From positions 1 to 5,351 of the forward strand of contig SBBP01000111.1 of the NCBI GenBank assembly GCA_005239655.1: 5,351 nt of DNA, read 5' to 3'. Below, in pieces: positions 1 through 5,351 of this stretch. Numbering within the stretch: position 1 is the stretch's first letter; each line of letters starts with the position of its first letter. The position numbers were made by a program, and so were the translations under genes. The DNA is from Candidatus Microgenomatus auricola (GTDB lineage Bacteria > Patescibacteriota > Patescibacteriia > UBA9570 > XYC2-FULL-38-9). Under the pieces are notes generated by a model. It did no database searches. It was not told the DNA's origin and was given only the letters and a program-made list of their open reading frames with translations.

Positions 1-117
1 ATCATCATGCACCCGGAAATTGTGAGAAACTATCAACTGTTGTTTGAATTTTTTTGGAGAGCAGCCGAACTGTTGAGTCCTGGTAAGAGACAAGCTCCTC
101 AGGTCGCAGCCGCTTGA
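1..117 (+). CDS. Possible C-terminal end of a rightward gene cut by the left edge
   Basis: The plus-strand frame starting at base 1 is open for 38 codons and ends at TGA 115-117; the other two plus frames close within the first 45 bases. The translation includes HPEIVRNYQLLFEFFWRAAE, which reads like a real amphipathic helix, followed by a short basic and alanine-rich tail (SPGKRQAPQVAAA). If real, it converges on the large minus-strand gene and overlaps its 3' end by 19 bp (99-117). An ATG at 7-9 could also make it a 36-residue small ORF, but no upstream sequence is available to judge a start. I do not recognise a family. The call rests on openness and plausible composition only, so chance is a real alternative. 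Confidence 0.35.
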   Translation: MIMHPEIVRNYQLLFEFFWRAAELLSPGKRQAPQVAAA

Positions 118-3100
118 GGTTGTTCATACTCGCTCACTTCTTGTGCCACAGCCGATTCCGCATCAAGAGTTTGGAGGTAGTTTGTATTTTTCACCAGCTT
201 ACTGAACGGCACAATCGAAAATCCCTTACCAAGCATTCCACGAATTTCCGCACTGTGATCAGCCTGTTTGCCGATGACCAAGGCGAGTGGAACGTCGTTC
301 TTTCGGAAGTCTTCGCCCGGAAAACCTGGACCGAGAATGACGTGTACAGGCACAGCCACATCCATATCGTCAAGAGCCTTTGCGACTTCTGCAAATCGAT
401 AACGGAACCCATCACTGTCTCGAAAACTATCATCAATATAGATACCGTCTTCTCGCAAACGTTGTGCAACGTCCTGTAAAAACGAGACATACTCTTCACC
501 TCGTTTGTATACCGTTGACCGCACACCGAACGCGACATCAATGGAATCAGCAGGAAGCACTTGCACATTCGAAAAATCTCCGACTAGTACACCGTCCGGA
601 TAGGCATCGATACACGAAAACAAGTTCCCCTCGCGCGCCTCGGGTGAAAGGTATTTCGTCATATCATGTCGCAAAGCCGCAATTGCTTTTTGTACGGCAG
701 TGGACTGATCAGCCAACCGCACTTTGTACGGGTAGATCACCGTACCCTGACGATCTCGCGAACTGATCGTCGTCGGCACACTATCCGCTACTGCCAACTT
801 TTGTTGGATGCGATCATAGTGTCGAGTAAGCGCGTTAACGTCATGCTGAATATCACGACGGATGGTTTCGTCATACGCAAAGTGATCGGCTCCTGTTTCA
901 CCGTCTGCGATCACCGTCACTTTGTAGAGAAAATCTCCAAGCACACGCAGGTCTTCTGGTGTCAGTGGTTCTCCGATTTCAGCAGCCAGCTCCTGCGCAT
1001 TCAACATGCGTGTGCACACCTCTCCCAGTGAGTAGTACAGTGTATCCGCGATTGCAAAATCTTGATATGAGTCGGTAACCTCTGCAGCGGCAGAGCGTTC
1101 GCGCTTTGCTAGTCCATTTCCCGGTCCGAATTCGAGCAAGACTTTTTTCTTCCCGTTCACTGCGTGTGCTTTCAAAAAATCGATTACGGAAAACCCGAAG
1201 CGGCGACGGTATTCGTCAAGGCTGCGGTCCACGCGCCAGTGAATTTCAGGGATCGGTTGTAAGTGGCCCATGCGTTGTAGCAGCTTCAGATGCATTTCCT
1301 GCACACTCGCATCTGCAGGGCCGCGGAGACGATCGGCGTATTCTTTTACTGTCGTGACTCGATCATTTTTTTTTGGCTCTTGTAAGGAATATGCGATGCG
1401 CTTGAGCATCACGCGATTGAGCAACGCTCCTGTGTCCTCGCCGTGCAACTCAGCAACAATCTCCCGCATCTGTTGAAGGGCATGCTGCCCGTCTTCAGAA
1501 ATGGCCAGCGTTCGTTGAATTTCACTCAGCACATCTCCCAAACGTTGAACGACGGCCACCTGCCCAACCGCTTCTGGTATGTCTTGTCGCTTCGTCAGAT
1601 CACGCGCGGCATCAATCATGTGATCGACTGCGGAACCGTACGTGGTCAAGGTGGTGAAGAAATTCTCATGTACTTCTTGCGGCAAGCGTTCGAGTACCTG
1701 CTCGGTTGTAGACAGAAGTTGATTACAATATGCGCTATCGTACGCACCGGCCAAAAACCCGCTGAGAAAGGACTGCCGTGCAGCAGACTCCATTCGTTCG
1801 AGTAAGTGACCGAGCCGTGCATACGTCTGTTGATCTGCGTGTGATAGAAAATCCAAAAACGCGATTTGGGAACGCAACGGCACTTCTGTAATGCGAATGC
1901 CGAGTTGTGCTGCAATGGCTTCTTGCACTTCAGAGCGATACAGATGCCGCAACGCAAGTGGGAGATCTTCGCCAACCGCTTGTGCAAGTGGGTTCCATGC
2001 GGGGTCGTTGATGAACGCCTCCATATCCACAAGCGAAACTGGAGTCGCTTGTGCATCCCGTTGCCGTTGAACGCCTTCGACTTCTGCCAGAAGAATAGGC
2101 GCAATCTCTGCGTGATGGGTTGCAAGCAGAGAAACTGCATCGCGATACGCACCAAGAACCACTGCTTCTTGTTTACTGACCGTACGCGCTCGAGTACGTA
2201 CGGCCGCTTCTGCATTCTGGAATGAGTGAGTGTGCACGCTACGCAGTTCTGTCAGCTCATCCACAATAGTCTGCACCTCTGCTTCCAAGGCCTGTTGTCT
2301 CAATCTCGCTGGAAGTGAGACCGATTCTATGGATCGCGTGACTCTCGTAAAAGCCTCTTCAAAAAAACCATCGTGCAACAACTGTTCTACTTCTCTCACA
2401 TCCGCAGAGGTAAAATCAAAAACATCGTGCCACGGCAGTTGCTCCAGCATGCGCTCTACAAATTCACGTGAAGCGGCTTCATTCTGTGTTTCGGCATGAT
2501 GGTATTGCTCACCCCGGAAACGAGAAAGGTCTTCTTGTATGCGCGCAACACGATCACAAAGAGCAAATACTTCGTCCCAACGTTGATGCAACCCCACCTG
2601 TTTCTCCGGCAGTTGTTCGTGGAGACGACTGGCCAGTTCTGCAGTACAAAGACGCGCGGTGTGTAGTCCCTCAACAATGTACCGTGGGTCGTCTGCAAGA
2701 GCTGTCGCATGTGTTCGTGCACTATCTAATAGACTCTGCGCTATCGGAAAGGCTTCAGGCAGCGTGCCTTCGGGCAAGCGTCCGATGGAACGCAGAATTC
2801 CCGCATGGTCAAACACACCAACCGTCTGCGGCGCAACACGGCGAGCTGTATCTCGTGGTTGGAGCGGCGGGTCACAGCGCAACTGATCGTGTATAGGCGC
2901 GGACTCAGGACGATGCGTGCTGCGAATGCGTGCATTGGCTGGGTCACCAGAAAACTCCACCACTCCTACTGTTGAGTCTTGACGCTCTTTCACAATACGT
3001 TGCTCCATGGTGCCGGCAATCAACTGGACAAGAGGCTCAGAGCGTACATCAACGAGTGTCTGCATCAACAGTTCAGCCCGCGCACGACCGGCTTCTGCCC

Positions 3101-3686
3101 ATCCTCCCTGTGCAACGGCTTGGACTGCGACAGTCTGCATGTAGTCGAGCTGATCAAGAACTTCGCCAACAGGAAGATGCTCGGCTGCTTCAGCAAATTC
3201 GTCCAACGTTTCATTGAAGCCCGCTTCGCCCACGAAAGACAGGCTACAGACAAGCTCGCCATTTATCGTGCTTCCCAGCGTGCGTTGCAACCGCGGTTCA
3301 CGTGTGACCGCGGCACCAACATGCACCATGGCATCGATTGAAAGGTAGTTGGTGATATTTGGAGAGAAAGAAAAAAGTACTTCTCGCAGTTCAGCTAGAT
3401 GATCCTGCTGTTCGGGATGCTGCGCAGAATACTGTATGAGCGCATCAAAAAATGCAGCAACGATGTCCGAAGGATCACATTGGAACAAGCGACTGAGGTC
3501 TTCAAGATGGGATTCCACCTCCCCGTTACCCACTGTAACTGACTCGTGAGCCGTTAGATCACCAAGATATCGGGTCAGACTATCGCGTACCAGCGATTGA
3601 CGGAATTCCGGTCTCGAGTATTCATCAAACGTAGAGGCTTTCGTCTCACGAGGCTTCGCTACTTCTAGTCTACGACTTTCCATCAT
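99..3686 (-). CDS. Large orphan protein: helical N-terminal region plus C-terminal SAM-methyltransferase-like domain
   Basis: This 1195-residue protein is not one I recognise. There is no signal peptide, membrane segment or Walker A motif, so it is probably cytoplasmic. Residues 1-235 look helical. Residues 236-290 are rich in Pro, Arg and Asp and probably form a flexible linker. Residues 300-820 are long, charged helices rich in Glu, Gln, Arg and Leu, possibly in part coiled coil. Residues 845-1140 resemble a class I methyltransferase: a strand and glycine loop (VLLEFGPGNG, 849-858), an acidic residue in a possible second-strand position (D881), a long insert, then LPADSIDVAFG (1044-1054) and LREDGIYIDDS (1077-1087), which match the later core strands. 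The tail is Gln/Ala-rich. The start is a tandem ATG ATG with no Shine-Dalgarno sequence; the second ATG is equally possible. It diverges from nrnA-clpP. A coding-strand A9 run lies at codons 771-774. The gene is certain by length; enzymatic activity is an inference from weak motifs. Confidence 0.9.
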   Translation of the reverse strand: MMESRRLEVAKPRETKASTFDEYSRPEFRQSLVRDSLTRYLGDLTAHESVTVGNGEVESHLEDLSRLFQCDPSDIVAAFFDALIQYSAQHPEQQDHLAELREVLFSFSPNITNYLSIDAMVHVGAAVTREPRLQRTLGSTINGELVCSLSFVGEAGFNETLDEFAEAAEHLPVGEVLDQLDYMQTVAVQAVAQGGWAEAGRARAELLMQTLVDVRSEPLVQLIAGTMEQRIVKERQDSTVGVVEFSGDPANARIRSTHRPESAPIHDQLRCDPPLQPRDTARRVAPQTVGVFDHAGILRSIGRLPEGTLPEAFPIAQSLLDSARTHATALADDPRYIVEGLHTARLCTAELASRLHEQLPEKQVGLHQRWDEVFALCDRVARIQEDLSRFRGEQYHHAETQNEAASREFVERMLEQLPWHDVFDFTSADVREVEQLLHDGFFEEAFTRVTRSIESVSLPARLRQQALEAEVQTIVDELTELRSVHTHSFQNAEAAVRTRARTVSKQEAVVLGAYRDAVSLLATHHAEIAPILLAEVEGVQRQRDAQATPVSLVDMEAFINDPAWNPLAQAVGEDLPLALRHLYRSEVQEAIAAQLGIRITEVPLRSQIAFLDFLSHADQQTYARLGHLLERMESAARQSFLSGFLAGAYDSAYCNQLLSTTEQVLERLPQEVHENFFTTLTTYGSAVDHMIDAARDLTKRQDIPEAVGQVAVVQRLGDVLSEIQRTLAISEDGQHALQQMREIVAELHGEDTGALLNRVMLKRIAYSLQEPKKNDRVTTVKEYADRLRGPADASVQEMHLKLLQRMGHLQPIPEIHWRVDRSLDEYRRRFGFSVIDFLKAHAVNGKKKVLLEFGPGNGLAKRERSAAAEVTDSYQDFAIADTLYYSLGEVCTRMLNAQELAAEIGEPLTPEDLRVLGDFLYKVTVIADGETGADHFAYDETIRRDIQHDVNALTRHYDRIQQKLAVADSVPTTISSRDRQGTVIYPYKVRLADQSTAVQKAIAALRHDMTKYLSPEAREGNLFSCIDAYPDGVLVGDFSNVQVLPADSIDVAFGVRSTVYKRGEEYVSFLQDVAQRLREDGIYIDDSFRDSDGFRYRFAEVAKALDDMDVAVPVHVILGPGFPGEDFRKNDVPLALVIGKQADHSAEIRGMLGKGFSIVPFSKLVKNTNYLQTLDAESAVAQEVSEYEQPQAAAT
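267..1154 (-). other. Class I SAM-methyltransferase-like domain within the large protein
   Basis: This covers residues about 845-1140. The strongest motif is LEFGPGNG (851-858), which fits the E/DxGxGxG SAM-binding loop after the first strand of Rossmann methyltransferases. ADSIDVAFGVRSTVY (1046-1060) resembles the fourth-strand region, often written as D-S-F/I-D-hydrophobic in small-molecule methyltransferases. REDGIYIDDS (1078-1087) corresponds to the usual L-K-P-G-G turn and fifth strand, but with R-E-D-G instead of K-P-G-G. About 150 residues separate the putative second strand from the next core strand, far more than usual. The acceptor substrate cannot be guessed. The domain might be a catalytically dead SAM-binding or structural fold. 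Confidence 0.6.
1366..1374 (-). other. A9 homopolymer, candidate slippage or frameshift site
   Basis: On the coding (minus) strand the codons are CCA AAA AAA AAT (P771-K-K-N774), a run of nine A that contains the bacterial slippery heptamer A AAA AAA. Slipping by -1 (or one extra A in the mRNA) reads AAA then TGA immediately, ending at 774 residues. Slipping by +1 (or losing one A) reads ATG ATC GAG TCA CGA CAG TAA, ending at 779 residues. Either product lacks the methyltransferase-like domain. I see no convincing upstream Shine-Dalgarno-like stimulator, and only a weak possible stem downstream (GATCG pairing with CGATC across about 25 bases), so transcriptional slippage is easier to argue than programmed ribosomal frameshifting. 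Confidence 0.4.
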
Positions 3687-3692
3687 AAGAAA

Positions 3693-3721
3693 ATACTACA
3701 AGTGCCGAGACAATTGCGCAA
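3693..3721 (-). promoter_or_regulatory. Weak candidate promoter of the large gene, possibly leaderless
   Basis: Read on the minus strand, a -10-like TAGTAT (3698 to 3693) lies 17 bp downstream of TTGCGC (3721 to 3716), which matches only the TTG half of the -35 consensus. Only six bases (TTTCTT) lie between this -10 and the first ATG, so transcription would begin at or next to the start codon. That fits the missing Shine-Dalgarno sequence and suggests a leaderless mRNA. The match is modest and another promoter is possible. Confidence 0.35.
3714..3721. repeat. 8-bp palindrome TTGCGCAA in the divergent region
   Basis: TTGCGCAA is a perfect palindrome overlapping the proposed -35 of the leftward gene. 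It could be half of a regulator site or chance; a single 8-bp palindrome in 98 bp is weak evidence. Confidence 0.2.
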
Positions 3722-3727
3722 CACAAA

Positions 3728-3747
3728 GGCAGATTTGACACTCTGCC
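3728..3747. promoter_or_regulatory. Candidate operator: inverted repeat covering the nrnA-clpP -35
   Basis: GGCAGA (3728-3733) and TCTGCC (3742-3747) are perfect inverted arms separated by eight bases, and the spacer contains the whole TTGACA -35 box. A dimeric regulator bound here would occlude the promoter. It matches neither of the known Clp-regulator sites I can recall: not CIRCE (TTAGCACTC-N9-GAGTGCTAA) and not the CtsR heptad direct repeats. Arms of six bases with a flexible spacer arise by chance at an appreciable rate in a region this size, so this is a candidate only. Confidence 0.3.
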
Positions 3748-3763
3748 GCTTTCCGTATACTAT
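3735..3763 (+). promoter_or_regulatory. Sigma-70-type promoter for nrnA-clpP
   Basis: A perfect TTGACA (3735-3740) is followed by TATACT (3756-3761), five of six consensus bases, at 15-bp spacing. The overlapping TACTAT (3758-3763) gives the optimal 17-bp spacing but only four matches. Either way transcription would start near 3768-3770, giving a leader of only about 15-17 bases before the ATG at 3785, with no Shine-Dalgarno sequence in it. The promoter lies in the divergent gap at the expected distance and direction, which supports the call. Confidence 0.65.
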
Positions 3764-3775
3764 TTTTTGTTCCGT

Positions 3776-3788
3776 GCATAGCCTATGC
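3776..3788. repeat. Palindrome GCATAGCCTATGC around the nrnA start codon
   Basis: GCATAG (3776-3781) and CTATGC (3783-3788) are perfect inverted arms around a single central C, and the nrnA ATG (3785-3787) lies inside the right arm. In DNA it could be an operator. In RNA the outer four pairs (GCAT/ATGC) could close a five-base loop and partly mask the start codon. Chance is possible. Confidence 0.3.
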
Positions 3789-4777
3789 CACCAAACATCA
3801 ACGACATCTACAAAAGCATCTTCGCCGAAATTGACCGTGCACAGCACGTCATGTTGTGCATGCATCGCAAACCGGATGGCGATACCGCAGGCTCCACTTT
3901 GGCGATGTCTCACTACTTAGACAGCATCGGAAGGTCGAACACTGTTTTTTGCATTGACGCTCTCCCTCACTCACTCCAGTTCCTTCCAGGCTACCAAAAA
4001 GTCACCAGTGACCCACACGTATGGGACCCGCAGCATGCCGCGTTCGACCTGGTGATTGTCTTTGACTCCGGCGACCTTCATTATAATGGTGCGGAACCGT
4101 ATGTGAGTGCAAACCGTGGTCACATCCGCATCGTCAACATTGACCACCACATCACCAATACCCATTTCGGCGATGTGAACCTCGTTCTTCCCGCTTCATC
4201 CACGTGTGAGATTGTCCACGGACTCCTGGAATCCGTGCACGGCCTCAACCGTGAGATCGCTACCTGCCTCATGACAGGCCTCATCACGGACACCGGTGGG
4301 TTCACGAACCTTGCCACGTCAGCATCGTCCATTGATACCGCCTCACACCTGCTTCAAAAAGGTGTCAACTTACACTCGATCACGAAACAAACACTGCAAA
4401 ACCGTTCGGTCGCAACACTGCGCCTGTGGGGCCGCGCACTCGAACGCCTGAGCACACACTCCTCTGGCTTGATTACCACAGTCATCACACAGAAAGACAT
4501 CGCCGAGTGCGGTGCAAGCGATGTTGCGGTCGAAGGTGTGGCAAACTTTTTGAACACACTCGACCACACCGGGCTGGCAAAAGGCGTACTCGTGCTCTCA
4601 GAATCCCAGTACGGTGTAGTGAAAGGGAGCTTGCGTTCAACTCACCCGTTGATCGATGTGTCAAAACTTGCTACACTCTTTGGGGGCGGTGGCCATAAAA
4701 AGGCCGCGGGCTTCTCTGTTGCTGGCCACTTATTCTATGAAAACGGTCAATGGCAGATTACACCACTAACCGCATAA
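3785..4777 (+). CDS. nrnA: NrnA-like DHH/DHHA1 phosphoesterase (nanoRNase / pAp phosphatase)
   Basis: The family is metal-dependent, usually with Mn2+. Members degrade 2-5 nt RNA fragments to mononucleotides, and many also dephosphorylate 3'-phosphoadenosine 5'-phosphate to AMP, in the cytoplasm. The 330-residue length fits (about 310-340). The DHH domain carries all the expected metal-ligand motifs: [11 protein letters not shown] (27-37), FDSGD (93-97), DHH (120-122) and the TDTGGF motif (168-173, with D169). The C-terminal DHHA1 domain has KGSLRS (280-285) and the [11 protein letters not shown] substrate-binding signature (300-310). The start is secure because an in-frame TAG lies two codons upstream (3779-3781). 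There is no Shine-Dalgarno sequence and the leader is very short. It is the first gene of a probable two-gene unit with clpP. A close alternative is another DHH subfamily with different substrate range (cyclic-dinucleotide or pApA hydrolase). The stand-alone DHH-DHHA1 layout without GGDEF or PAS domains favours NrnA over GdpP. Confidence 0.9.
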   Translation: MPPNINDIYKSIFAEIDRAQHVMLCMHRKPDGDTAGSTLAMSHYLDSIGRSNTVFCIDALPHSLQFLPGYQKVTSDPHVWDPQHAAFDLVIVFDSGDLHYNGAEPYVSANRGHIRIVNIDHHITNTHFGDVNLVLPASSTCEIVHGLLESVHGLNREIATCLMTGLITDTGGFTNLATSASSIDTASHLLQKGVNLHSITKQTLQNRSVATLRLWGRALERLSTHSSGLITTVITQKDIAECGASDVAVEGVANFLNTLDHTGLAKGVLVLSESQYGVVKGSLRSTHPLIDVSKLATLFGGGGHKKAAGFSVAGHLFYENGQWQITPLTA

Positions 4778-4779
4778 AC

Positions 4780-5351
4780 ATGCATCATACCACTGCAGAC
4801 ATCGACGACGACGTGCAAGACTATTTGATTCCGACGGTGATTGAAAAATCACAGTACGGCGAACGCGCATACGATATTTACTCACGCCTCCTCAAAGAGC
4901 GCATTATTTTCCTCGGCTCGCCGATCAACGACGCTGTTGCCAACACCGTGATTGCCCAGTTGTTGTTTTTGGAATCACAGGATGCGAGCAAAGACATCAA
5001 ACTGTACATTAACTCTCCGGGTGGTTCAGTGACGTCTGGCATGGCAATTTACGACACCATGCAGTACATCAAACCAGACGTGTCCACGATCTGCGTTGGT
5101 ATTGCCGCGTCCATGTCGGCGACACTGCTTGCGGCTGGGGCTGCTGGCAAACGCCTTGCATTGCCGAACTCCGAAATCATGATTCACCAAGTCATGGGCG
5201 GAGCAGAAGGCCAGGCAGCAGATATCAAAATAGCCGCTGAGCACATTTTGCGCATCCGGGATCGCTTGAATAAATTACTGGTCAAGCACACACAGCAGCC
5301 GCTGGAACGCATCGAAAAAGATACGGACCGCGATAACTACATGAGTGCAGA
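4780..5351 (+). CDS. clpP: ClpP, proteolytic subunit of the Clp protease (3' end beyond window)
   Basis: ClpP is a serine peptidase (family S14) that forms a barrel of two heptameric rings and degrades unfolded proteins fed by ClpX, ClpA or ClpC-type ATPases. The 190 complete codons visible cover nearly all of the usual ~195-210 residues. Diagnostic stretches are [20 protein letters not shown] (24-43), [20 protein letters not shown] (77-96; oxyanion loop SPGGS) and [11 protein letters not shown] (180-190). The catalytic triad is Ser111 (in AASMS), His136 (in IMIHQ) and Asp185 (in DTDRD), so it should be active once its N-terminal residues are processed or ordered. Two positions differ from the common sequence: Ser113 where Gly or Ala is usual after ASM, and Val138 in place of the Pro of HQP. 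ATG 4780 starts two bases after the nrnA stop with no Shine-Dalgarno sequence, suggesting translational coupling or reinitiation. Confidence 0.96.
   Translation, partial: MHHTTADIDDDVQDYLIPTVIEKSQYGERAYDIYSRLLKERIIFLGSPINDAVANTVIAQLLFLESQDASKDIKLYINSPGGSVTSGMAIYDTMQYIKPDVSTICVGIAASMSATLLAAGAAGKRLALPNSEIMIHQVMGGAEGQAADIKIAAEHILRIRDRLNKLLVKHTQQPLERIEKDTDRDNYMSA

Noticed and set aside
21..55. Possible plus-strand terminator (AAAC...GTTT dyad followed by T7 at 49-55)
   Set aside because: The stem is four A/T-rich pairs with a large loop, and the T run lies inside the open left-edge frame; too weak to call.
1..98. Terminator for the minus-strand gene
   Set aside because: On the minus strand the G/C-rich segment is followed by A residues, not T residues, and no stable stem was found.
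33..117. UGA read as an amino acid (as in Gracilibacteria/Absconditabacteria), extending the large gene past TGA 99-101
   Set aside because: The frame stays open for only 21 more codons before another TGA, nrnA ends in TAA, no gene here contains an internal in-frame TGA, and the roughly even GC content does not suggest those lineages; not formally excluded.
114..1031. Plus-strand open frames antisense to the end of the large gene (114-479, 380-766, 666-1031)
   Set aside because: They are short, rich in Cys, His, Arg and Ser, show no motifs, and lie opposite a continuous 1195-codon frame with protein-like composition.
99..3686. SMC/Rad50-type ATPase or phage tape-measure protein
   Set aside because: There is no Walker A or signature motif, no transmembrane stretch, and the C-terminus looks like a Rossmann methyltransferase fold.
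3687..3784. CIRCE or CtsR operator expected near a clpP operon
   Set aside because: Neither the 9-bp CIRCE arms nor the GGTCAAA-type direct repeats are present.
4354..4698. Small frames within nrnA (minus 4354-4569, plus 4426-4698)
   Set aside because: They are shadows of a conserved enzyme whose motifs continue through this region.

Overview
The window is bacterial DNA of roughly even GC content, densely coded, with no RNA genes, mobile elements or CRISPR. It holds two recognisable genes, nrnA (DHH/DHHA1 phosphoesterase) and clpP (partial at the right edge), read rightward. Divergent from them is one very large gene (1195 codons) of a protein I do not recognise. Several things suggest a small-genome or candidate-phylum lineage, Patescibacteria-like: none of the three starts has a Shine-Dalgarno sequence, the large gene is an orphan, and nrnA sits directly beside clpP rather than in an infB-rbfA-truB neighbourhood. 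This placement is an inference with low confidence; no marker gene in the window settles it.

Layout. At 1-117 (+) an open frame enters from the left edge and ends in TGA, probably the tail of a convergent gene. At 99-3686 (-) lies the 1195-residue protein: about 820 mostly helical residues, then a C-terminal class I (Rossmann) SAM-methyltransferase-like domain with the motif LEFGPGNG. At 3687-3784 is a 98-bp divergent control region. It has a good sigma-70-type promoter facing right (perfect TTGACA), a weaker one facing left, and three small inverted repeats. At 3785-4777 (+) is nrnA, and two bases after its stop clpP begins (4780 to the edge), so the two are very likely one transcript.

How they work together. 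NrnA clears 2-5 nt RNA fragments and may hydrolyse pAp. ClpP is the proteolytic chamber of the Clp ATPase machines. Both are housekeeping turnover functions at the ends of RNA and protein decay, and here they appear co-transcribed. The large divergent gene shares their control region, but no functional link can be read from the sequence.

Most interesting signal. The large gene contains a run of nine A residues on its coding strand (plus-strand T run 1366-1374) just before the methyltransferase-like domain. Slippage in either direction meets a stop almost at once (774 or 779 residues), giving a form without that domain. This resembles the known dnaX tau/gamma arrangement and is the best candidate here for something undescribed.
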